From positions 930,001 through 994,000 of the forward strand of contig OOIN01000001.1 in NCBI GenBank assembly GCA_900323505.1: a stretch of 64,000 nt of DNA, given 5' to 3'. A program made the translations under genes and the position numbers. The notes under the pieces were generated by a model. The model made no database searches and was not told the DNA's origin. It worked only from the letters and a program-made list of their open reading frames with translations. The DNA comes from Ustilago trichophora (Eukaryota; Basidiomycota; Ustilaginomycetes; Ustilaginales; Ustilaginaceae). The first letter of the stretch is position 1; every line of letters begins with the position of its first letter. This document shows, piece after piece, positions 56,755 to 64,000 of the stretch.

Positions 56755-58620
56755 ATGGCATCTGCATCCGTCTACTACAAGTTCAAGTCGCAGAAGGAGC
56801 CCTCGCGCATCACCTTCGACGGCACCGGCATCTCAGTATGGGACCTCAAGCGTGAGATCATCCTCCAAAACAAGATGGGACGAGGAACCGACTTTGACCT
56901 CGGCGTCTACAATGCCGACACCAACGACGAGTACAAGGACGACAACTTTCTCGTCCCAAGATCCACGCAGGTCATTGTTCGCCGATTGCCTCCCTCAAAA
57001 CCAGGTCGAGGCACCGCACAGAACTATGTCGCCGATGTCAATGGAGCTGCCGACACGACCGGTGCAAGTCGCTTCTCTGGGACTGCCAATGCTGGTGGAG
57101 TCAAGCCAGTCAACGTCGGCTCCCAGATGTATCGCGGTCCAATGACGATGCGGTTCGACGGTGGCAAAGACGCTGGGCCGTCGTCCGCTCCGGCAGCCCC
57201 GCCCGCTGCAGGTGGCTCCAGTGGTCCCGCTGCCGCTGCGACAGGAGATGAGGCCGACCGAATTGCAGCCATGTTCCAGGCTACTACAGAGCAATGGGAT
57301 GAGACGCAAGAGCGTATGTCGCACGCCACCTATCGTGATCGCTCGGGACAGGCACGTCGAGGTGGTCCTCCCAGGCCAATGACGACGCAACGTCCCCAAC
57401 ATGTCCCTGATCGTCCACCGCCCGTCGGCTATGTCTGCTTCCGATGTGGGAAGCCAGGGCACTGGATACAGGATTGCCCCACAAACGATGACAAGGAGTT
57501 CGACAACCGTCCTCGCTTCAAACGGACAACGGGTATTCCCAAATCCATGCTCAAGACCGTCGAGCAGCCCACCGAAGAAGACCAGCGTGCCGGTGTCATG
57601 CTAACCGCCGACGGTACATACGTAGTGGCGCGCGTAGATCAAGAGTCGTGGCGCAAAAATCGCGTCCGCACCAAGCCTCTCACCCAATCCGATGTCTACC
57701 AATCGACACCCACGGACACCTCGCTCGCATGTCCTCTCTGCTCCAAGCTGCTCCGCGATGCTGTGGTGACGCCGTGCTGCAAGACCAAGTATTGCGAGGA
57801 GTGCATCCAGACGCATTTGCTCGAACACGAATTCACCTGCGCCGAATGCGACAAGCGCATCGCCGATCTCGAACAGCTCAAGGCCGATGACGAGACGCGT
57901 AAAAAGGTCAAGGAGTACGTCAAAGAGACAATCGAACAGAGTGAAAAGGAGATCGAGGAAGAAGCTAGGAAAGCCGAGCAAGGTGACTCTGGAGAGAAGG
58001 CAGACAGCAAAGCCGGCTCGCCTGCACCTGGACGCCAGCGCACACAAAGCCCGGGAGCCTCCCACAACGACCAGGACGAACAGACGCACAGATCGAATTC
58101 TGGTGCCGACAACGAGCTGTCGTATGGCGACGCCAACGACAACAGCAACAACGGTGGTCAAGCTCCCGGAGGACAAGGAGGCATGGTTTTCAATCCTCAA
58201 ATGGTGCAACAGATTATTATGATGCTTCAAAACCCACAACTTCCACCTCCGATGCGAATGCAGCTCCAGATGCAGTTGCAAATGCAGCAGTTTGCCTTTA
58301 TGCAGCAGATGCAGCAGCAACAACAACAACAGGGTGGCGGAGGAGGTGGCATGAGTGGCATGCCCATGCAACAGATGGGGATGGGAATGATGCCAGGCGG
58401 ACCCAACATGTCGTGGGGCCAGCAACAGGCAGCCCAGGCCACCAACCCGTTTAGTCATCGCGCTCCACCTACCAACGAGCATTCGGCGTACATGCGAATC
58501 CCTGTCAATCAGCAGAGGACCAGAGTGACCGGCACCAAGCGCGATCGCCCGACTGACTTTGTCGAGGTCGGCAGCAAGGGCGGAGATCCGAACAAGTCTG
58601 CCAGAACTGGCGATCAATGA
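56755..58620 (+). CDS. MPE1: Cleavage and polyadenylation factor subunit Mpe1 (RBBP6-like)
   Basis: A subunit of the CPF nuclease/polymerase machinery that makes mRNA 3' ends. The 621-residue protein has the N-terminal DWNN ubiquitin-like domain (SVYYKFKSQKEPSRITFDGT to VIVRRLPPSKPG, about residues 4-80). A CCHC zinc knuckle follows, CFRCGKPGHWIQDC (about 228-241), then a RING/U-box-type domain at about 325-366 (CPLCSKLLRDAVVTPCCKTK, CEECIQTHLLEHEFTCAEC). Next come a charged coiled-coil stretch and a Gln/Met/Gly-rich tail with a short polyQ run. DWNN, knuckle and RING in that order are diagnostic. The start at 56755 (CACAATGGC) begins directly at the DWNN domain. Convergent with LRO1. Confidence 0.95.
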   Translation: MASASVYYKFKSQKEPSRITFDGTGISVWDLKREIILQNKMGRGTDFDLGVYNADTNDEYKDDNFLVPRSTQVIVRRLPPSKPGRGTAQNYVADVNGAADTTGASRFSGTANAGGVKPVNVGSQMYRGPMTMRFDGGKDAGPSSAPAAPPAAGGSSGPAAAATGDEADRIAAMFQATTEQWDETQERMSHATYRDRSGQARRGGPPRPMTTQRPQHVPDRPPPVGYVCFRCGKPGHWIQDCPTNDDKEFDNRPRFKRTTGIPKSMLKTVEQPTEEDQRAGVMLTADGTYVVARVDQESWRKNRVRTKPLTQSDVYQSTPTDTSLACPLCSKLLRDAVVTPCCKTKYCEECIQTHLLEHEFTCAECDKRIADLEQLKADDETRKKVKEYVKETIEQSEKEIEEEARKAEQGDSGEKADSKAGSPAPGRQRTQSPGASHNDQDEQTHRSNSGADNELSYGDANDNSNNGGQAPGGQGGMVFNPQMVQQIIMMLQNPQLPPPMRMQLQMQLQMQQFAFMQQMQQQQQQQGGGGGGMSGMPMQQMGMGMMPGGPNMSWGQQQAAQATNPFSHRAPPTNEHSAYMRIPVNQQRTRVTGTKRDRPTDFVEVGSKGGDPNKSARTGDQ

Positions 58621-58956
58621 GCCTGGATGGCTCTAGACGAAACACGTATCTAGCAGCATCTGTACTCTAATTTCAGCATTTTTCATTCATCCTCTTGTGT
58701 GTTCAAAAGGTACAGCTGTGTTGGGATGTGTCTTTCTACAGAAGGAATAAAAGTGTGATGCAGCATGATGCTGCCAAGGAAGTGTTCAGTATGTGATAAA
58801 CATTTGTTTGGATAAATTAAGCAACGCTGGATAAATAAAAGCGACAAAATACATGGCCGCTGAAAAGCGGTGTTACAACCTGGCTATTAAGTAAGCGCAT
58901 CCTCTATCATCTTGATGCCTCGATACTCCTGACGTCTAGCGAGTCTGTTCTAGGAT
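58621..58956. other. Convergent 3' spacer
   Basis: 3' untranslated ends of MPE1 and LRO1, with ATAAATAAAA-type AT-rich sequence at about 58830-58840 that could serve polyadenylation. Nothing else. Confidence 0.55.
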
Positions 58957-61140
58957 CTAGGGGCCGGGTTCGGTGCCCGATATCCATTTGACGTTCTTGG
59001 CGTATTTTTGGATATCGCTAAAGAATTGATCACCTACCTCTTCGCCTCTACCGGCGGCGATCTTGAGAATGGCCTCATTGACGCCTCTTGCACCCAAAAT
59101 ATCGACATGGTCACCTGTGGATTCGCCTCCTCTAAGATCCATCGCTTCGGGCTCGTGCTTGAGCTCGTGCGTGACCACACTGATGTTGGCCGGGTTCCAA
59201 TGCGAGTGCTTCCATCCTTGGGCACACATGGCACCCAACGAAAGCAGCGAGACGGTACCATCACCCTCGCCCATCTTGCATCCCGATCTCACCTTGGGCA
59301 GCGCATCCTCCTTCTGTATCGCGTTGTCGATCCAGCTCAACCTAGCTGTTGGGAAGTTGAGCGCAGGTGTTCGAGAAACGTCTGGACATTCTTGACCAAA
59401 GCATCCTGGTTCGTCCAAGTGCTCGCCGATCGAAGCTTCTGTGACAAACTCTCCCTGCTGGTACCAGTAGGATCGCTCGGTAGGCTTACCGACACCGTAG
59501 ATGCAGTAGAGCTTCATACTCGGCGCGTTGGGAAGGGGAGCCTCGAGCGGGTTGCTCCACTTGGTGTGATCGGCATTGTTGGCAGCAAGCTTTTCGGGAT
59601 CGCGTTCGATACCGTGGGAATAGTTGGTGGCAAGCATCTTTTGGAACGAGCTGGGTGCATGCTGGAGCATGAAGTTGTGTGCTTCGGTAGCGGTGAGATT
59701 GATTTTGACCGTGTGCTCGTCGAGATCGTGCTGATCGGTGCCGGGTTTACGGAAGCTGTAGATGTGGCCGTGAGTGTCTTCTGCTCCCTCTTCGTCGTCG
59801 GGTGCCCAGGTGGAGTTGCCCCAAATGTCTTCGCCTCCCTTGATGAGCATACTGGCACCACCAGCCCAGGTGCGGAAGAGCTTGGCGCGTTCTCGTCGGC
59901 TGAAGAACTTCTCGAGCAGATATGCGGCAGCGGGAGGCACTTCGACAGTGTCCCTCATCTCGCCCGACAGCATGACAGCCATAGCTTTCGGTACACCCAA
60001 GAAGGTACCGGCGATGCTTGTGAACGCCTCGATGTGATCCTCCACCCACTGGGGTCCACCGTTGCCGTAGAAGTCGCCTTGGGCCTCGACCCATTTCATA
60101 AAGTAGTAAAAGACGGAACTTCCCATCGAGTGTGCGACGATGACGGTCTTTTTGCCAAAGAGAGCCTTGTTTTGCTCAATCTTGAGCTTCAATCGAGTAA
60201 AGTAGCGATCACGTACCTCGAGATTGTAGTAGCTCAACCTCCAATCGTAGCTGGCGAGGAATAGATTGTTGGTATCGTATCCGAGCACGGCGAGATTCTC
60301 GATGACTTTGCTCCAAATCCAGTAGCCCGCGGCGAAGAAGCTGGCTGCATCGAGACCTTCTGCTGCACGCACGCGGATGCCTGGTGGGTCGAGACCGGTT
60401 TCTGGATCGAGGGAGAGGTGGCGAACCCACATGTCCTTTTCGAAAACAATGGTGCGCATCATGGTGGTGGTACCCCAGAGCCTCTTGCGGAAATAGCTGG
60501 CGGAGCGCTCGTCGGTGGTCCAGCTTTCGAGACCGGTGCTGACCACACCGGGGATCAGAATGACGGGATGGTCGGCAGAGTAACCGTTGCGGCTCAGATC
60601 TCGACCGACGCCAAAATCCTTGTTCTTGAACCATTCTCTGGATCGACTGAAGAGGTTCTCGCCCATATCGGCAAACTCTTTGGGCATGCCAATGTCGATC
60701 GAGGGGAAATCGATGCCGAGACCGTCGATGGATTCGTCTACGAGCGAGCGGAGGGTGGACATGTGTTGTGCCATCTGTACATTTCTTGAGGCGAGGAAGG
60801 CGATAACGGCACCAAGAGCGGCACCAAAGACGAAGAAGAGTCGACGATAGCGCATGATGCCGCGCTTGGCGGGCGCATCTTCGACCTCATGGCGCAAAAA
60901 GGGAATCTCGGACAGATCGAGCTCGTGCCATGGTGTGCCTGGCGCTGCGACACTGTAGCTTGCTCTGCCTTTGAGCGAAGGGCGCTTTCTCTTTTCGAGG
61001 ATGATCTGCTGGGGTGGAGTGACAGTGCCATTGTTGTTATTGGAAGATGCAGCGTTGGTGCGACGGTTGAGCTGATGCGCGGTAGAGTTACCGTTCTCGG
61101 TGTTGTTGCCGCCGCCGCGCTTGTGTTTGCGATTGTTCAT
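58957..61140 (-). CDS. LRO1: Phospholipid:diacylglycerol acyltransferase (Lro1/PDAT)
   Basis: Makes triacylglycerol by moving an acyl chain from a phospholipid to diacylglycerol at the ER. The 727-residue protein is a type II membrane protein. It has a basic cytosolic N-terminus (MNNRKHKRGGG), one membrane segment at about 100-118 (RLFFVFGAALGAVIAFLAS) and a lumenal LCAT-like domain. Landmarks are HPVILIPGVVSTGLESW, LFLASYDWRLSYYNLE, the nucleophile motif VIVAHSMGSSV (Ser about 337), GEGDGTVSLLS (Asp about 625) and TGDHVDILG (His about 677). The family usually has GHSMG; here it is AHSMG, a mild change that keeps the triad. Divergent from the PAG1-like gene. Confidence 0.96.
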   Translation of the reverse strand: MNNRKHKRGGGNNTENGNSTAHQLNRRTNAASSNNNNGTVTPPQQIILEKRKRPSLKGRASYSVAAPGTPWHELDLSEIPFLRHEVEDAPAKRGIMRYRRLFFVFGAALGAVIAFLASRNVQMAQHMSTLRSLVDESIDGLGIDFPSIDIGMPKEFADMGENLFSRSREWFKNKDFGVGRDLSRNGYSADHPVILIPGVVSTGLESWTTDERSASYFRKRLWGTTTMMRTIVFEKDMWVRHLSLDPETGLDPPGIRVRAAEGLDAASFFAAGYWIWSKVIENLAVLGYDTNNLFLASYDWRLSYYNLEVRDRYFTRLKLKIEQNKALFGKKTVIVAHSMGSSVFYYFMKWVEAQGDFYGNGGPQWVEDHIEAFTSIAGTFLGVPKAMAVMLSGEMRDTVEVPPAAAYLLEKFFSRRERAKLFRTWAGGASMLIKGGEDIWGNSTWAPDDEEGAEDTHGHIYSFRKPGTDQHDLDEHTVKINLTATEAHNFMLQHAPSSFQKMLATNYSHGIERDPEKLAANNADHTKWSNPLEAPLPNAPSMKLYCIYGVGKPTERSYWYQQGEFVTEASIGEHLDEPGCFGQECPDVSRTPALNFPTARLSWIDNAIQKEDALPKVRSGCKMGEGDGTVSLLSLGAMCAQGWKHSHWNPANISVVTHELKHEPEAMDLRGGESTGDHVDILGARGVNEAILKIAAGRGEEVGDQFFSDIQKYAKNVKWISGTEPGP

Positions 61141-61968
61141 GTTGGCGTTGGCAAGGGACCTCTCGGGTCCTTTGATGCAAACAAGTATAGAAAAGGGAAG
61201 GGAAAGGGGGACAGAGATGATGGTTTACGAGATGGAGCAGAGCGGAGTTGAGTATTACGGTCAAGTCGGGCTTTTTTTGTTTTGGATTGCTTCAACAAGT
61301 GGAGGAAGAAACGCCTAACACGAATTTTGGAATCCAAAACCATCAGATCTGAGTTTGCACCCGAGATCTCACCGCGGATCGAAGTGCGATAGACAACCGC
61401 CGGCCAAAAAAAAAAATGATCAAATGTGTAAAAGAAAAGGGTGTAACATTCTCAAGCCAAAAAAAAGGGAAAGAAAGAGATGCAAGAGGCTGCAGTGCAG
61501 AAAGGGGTCAAGCACCGAGAGCCAAAGAGCAGAAGAACAGGGTCCAAAACTGCACGCTGGCCTCTCGTTTCACTCGTCTTCTAGCCGCTCCTCTAAGCCG
61601 AGCAACTGGCTAGCCCTTTGTCGACACAGCCTCGGCCTATCAACGCTCGTTGACAACCACCACCATCAAGAACGACAGGTTCAAGCTAGAACACGCAAAC
61701 GATCACGGTATTCATCATTGCAGCTGTCACGAGACGAATCACAAATCAACATCAGCTTCGACCCTGCTGTCCTACCCCTATCCATCTACCTTACCAGATT
61801 AGCACTTGACGTCCTTGATCACCGCCAACTTCCTTGCAAAATGATCCTTTAAAGCCCATCTGCGACCTTAACATCGCAAACGACGAGCTCAGTCTCGCAT
61901 CCACATCTAAGCATCATCCTTCGGTCGAGATATCGTATTCCGCCCTCTCAACCTTAGTCATACCCAAG
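61141..61968. promoter_or_regulatory. Divergent LRO1 / PAG1-like promoter region
   Basis: No gene. Contains A9-A10 tracts at about 61407 and 61460 and AG-rich leader sequence near LRO1. The final 100 nt before 61969 look like a CA/CT-rich leader. Confidence 0.5.
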
Positions 61969-64000
61969 ATGCAGGTCGTCATCCCCGATCTAGATGACAA
62001 GCAGCTCTTTGCACCACCTCGTCGCATTCAGTCTCCAGCTGCCTCTGTCAGCGGCTCCTCCAACCACCCTAGCGCAAGAGCTTCCCTCGACGAAAATCCG
62101 CCTTCTTCCAGTCGACATTTGCAAAACATCACCACCACCGCCTTGCCGGGGCCTTCCAATTGGGTCGAACATCCTTCCTCCTTCTACTCGCCCACCGCAT
62201 ACTCGCACAATGCCTATGCCCAGTCTTCAACGCAGTCACCTATATACCCCAACCCTCCCTCGGGCCCTTTCCGTGGTGCAGCGCTAGGATGGCATGGCAG
62301 ATCTGGAAGTGCTACCAGTGACTCCTCCGCCGGAGGCTTTGGCGGTCTCGGCTTTCGCATGCCTGCTTCAACCCAGTCTCATTCAGAACAAGAGCCTTCA
62401 GCCAGCTCATCCAATCTCAATCCTCCAAACAGCAGCGCATCCGCCTCTGGCGCCACCTCCTCGGGCTTCAGCTTCCCCAACAAGCGTCCCTCCTTCTCGT
62501 CACTCCGCGCACATATGCGTGGTCAACAGCAAGAGCCACAACCCATGCCACAAGAGCACTGGCCCACCACCCCGCGCGAACCACCTCGTCTCGACATCCC
62601 TGCGCCTGACTCGGATGCAGGAGACCTCACAGCTGGCTACCGCTCTGGTCTTTCCACACCTCGTCCACCACCGCCCGCCCCCAACTTTCAGTTCCAGCAG
62701 CAAGATCTTCCATCCCCCGACTTTTGCTCGCCACCAGATAGATCTGCGCCGCTCGGCTCAGTCCGAGACCGAAGTGACAGCTACGCTTCGTCTCCCTCCC
62801 GACATGCGGGTCACAGTGCCTCTGCCTCAAGATCGTCGCGCTACCACCATGCTCCCACTGCATCCTTTCATTCCGACTCGCATCACTCGGTTGGCGGCAT
62901 GAGTAGCCCTGCAAGTAGCGCTGCCTATCCATATGCAGGCTCTATTACCGATCTGCCTCCCGTGCCTCCGCTCCCCAACTCCAGTGATAGCATCTACGCT
63001 GACATGCCCGTCACACCCGGTGGACACACCAACAATGCCGCTTTTCAACTCCCGCGCGCCATGACCAGCACTACTTCTTTCGAGAACTCCGAGCTTGGCG
63101 GAAGCCCGCACAAACCCAGCATCCGCCAGCTTCGCGACGAGCATGGCCTCACACGCCATCCTCGTCCCTTTGAGGACAATGAAGACACCTCTAGCGGCGA
63201 TCATGCCCAATGGGCAAGCTCGCAGCAATCTCGCCGCAAGCCACCACCCTCCAGCAACGCGCGTGGGGCAAGCCCCGCTCCAGCTCGTCCAAATGCGCTT
63301 GCTGTCAGCATGGGTGCCGAAGGACTTGGTCAACTCCCAGCAGGCATCGGCACCCCCGACCCACAGGCTCCCGTCGAGTATGCGCTCAACATTCTCATGA
63401 GTCGATTCATCACACTCGCTTCAGCAAAAGTCAGACGGGCACTCGACTCAGCACACGATCACGACCCCAATCTGCTCAGTGCTCTCAGCCCCGAGGAGGA
63501 TGCCCTTTTCGATTCCGTTTGCGATTCGCTCGCTCACATCTCGCGCAAAGGCGCTGCTTCCGTCATTCGTAGTCTTTTCCGTTGGAAGGTCATCACCGTC
63601 GATGCCGATATCGATGCTGACCTCGTTCGCCGCAACTTGACTGCCGCACCGCCCGGAGCTACCTCTACGATGGGCACTCGTGACATTGCCGTTTATCTCG
63701 CTCGCCGTAAGGAACTCTTTGCCATCTTCCTCGTCACCAAAGCACTCATCGTCATCACAAAGGTGCTCGCAAGGGACTCGCTCGGCGAAGCGCAGGCAGC
63801 TGATTTTGAAGAGCAGACCTTCACCATGCTTTTGACCTGCACGCGCGAGAAAGACAAGGATCGCACGCTTCCGCGCTCCATCAGCCATGTTCGCGATGCA
63901 TGCTTTGAAAGCGTCTCACAGCTTATTGGAGAAATCTCACGAACTCGATTCGTGTCCATTAGTGATCGCTTCGTAGAGATCCTCGAGCAGTCCACAAAGG
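61969..64000 (+). CDS. PAG1: Cell morphogenesis protein PAG1/TAO3/Furry-like, N-terminal part (runs off the window)
   Basis: The frame starts at ATG 61969 (MQVVIPDLDDKQLFAPPRRI) and stays open for 677 codons to the window edge. The first 460 or so residues are Ser/Pro/His-rich and disordered. From about 466 a helical domain begins (VEYALNILMSRFITLASAKV) and continues with EEDALFDSVCDSLAHISRKG, AASVIRSLFRWK and AVYLARRKELFAIFLVTKAL. These match, in my judgement, the N-terminal conserved domain of the Tao3/Mor2/Furry family. Those large scaffolds work with NDR kinases and Mob proteins (the RAM/MOR pathway) to set cell polarity. The family is usually over 2000 residues, so most of the gene lies beyond the window. 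An alternative is an unrelated helical-repeat protein. Confidence 0.75.
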   Translation, partial: MQVVIPDLDDKQLFAPPRRIQSPAASVSGSSNHPSARASLDENPPSSSRHLQNITTTALPGPSNWVEHPSSFYSPTAYSHNAYAQSSTQSPIYPNPPSGPFRGAALGWHGRSGSATSDSSAGGFGGLGFRMPASTQSHSEQEPSASSSNLNPPNSSASASGATSSGFSFPNKRPSFSSLRAHMRGQQQEPQPMPQEHWPTTPREPPRLDIPAPDSDAGDLTAGYRSGLSTPRPPPPAPNFQFQQQDLPSPDFCSPPDRSAPLGSVRDRSDSYASSPSRHAGHSASASRSSRYHHAPTASFHSDSHHSVGGMSSPASSAAYPYAGSITDLPPVPPLPNSSDSIYADMPVTPGGHTNNAAFQLPRAMTSTTSFENSELGGSPHKPSIRQLRDEHGLTRHPRPFEDNEDTSSGDHAQWASSQQSRRKPPPSSNARGASPAPARPNALAVSMGAEGLGQLPAGIGTPDPQAPVEYALNILMSRFITLASAKVRRALDSAHDHDPNLLSALSPEEDALFDSVCDSLAHISRKGAASVIRSLFRWKVITVDADIDADLVRRNLTAAPPGATSTMGTRDIAVYLARRKELFAIFLVTKALIVITKVLARDSLGEAQAADFEEQTFTMLLTCTREKDKDRTLPRSISHVRDACFESVSQLIGEISRTRFVSISDRFVEILEQSTK

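Overview
The window is a stretch of nuclear DNA from a basidiomycete, most likely a smut fungus (Ustilaginaceae; Ustilago maydis or a close relative). This is inferred from compact, mostly intron-poor, GC-biased genes with basidiomycete-type products and long spacers. A small secreted-protein pair next to transposon debris is also typical of smuts. No bacterial operons, CRISPR arrays, rRNA or tRNA genes were found.

Layout. 1-7.8 kb: a large disordered protein, anthranilate synthase TRP2 (minus, with a three-codon first exon) and splicing factor SF3A1/Prp21. 8.4-10.8 kb: a tandem duplication carrying two copies of a small secreted-protein gene; the left copy is broken by one nonsense codon. 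11.1-12.8 kb: a decayed gag-like transposon remnant. 13-15.5 kb: a hypothetical gene and AP endonuclease APN1, tail to tail. 17.4-23.2 kb: a GPI-anchored secreted glycoprotein, the IPI3 ribosome-assembly WD protein and a DUF3405 membrane protein. 24.3-28.8 kb: asparagine synthetase and a DUF1776/Rossmann protein. 29.9-33.4 kb: the RNA helicase DBP2 with a 1.6-kb intron and a 21-nt micro-exon. 34.6-35.9 kb: biotin synthase BIO2. 36.4-39.9 kb: a transcription-factor candidate with two Zn2Cys6-type clusters. 39.9-47.3 kb: a gene-poor block with repeated GTACTGTAC palindromes. 47.3-48.9 kb: an F-box-like protein. 51.1-61.1 kb: housekeeping genes MRT4, deoxyhypusine hydroxylase LIA1, GID8 (three exons), MPE1 and LRO1. 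61.97 kb to the end: the 5' part of a PAG1/TAO3/Furry-like morphogenesis gene.

Most genes are unrelated housekeeping genes in divergent or convergent pairs. IPI3, MRT4 and DBP2 all serve ribosome or RNA biogenesis, Prp21 and MPE1 serve mRNA processing, and TRP2 and ASN serve amino-acid synthesis. The accessory regions are 8.4-12.8 kb (secreted-protein duplication plus transposon remnant) and 39.9-47.3 kb (gene-poor, repeat-bearing). The observations most worth checking are the mosaic secreted-protein duplication, the DBP2 intron architecture, the double zinc-cluster factor and the dispersed palindromes.
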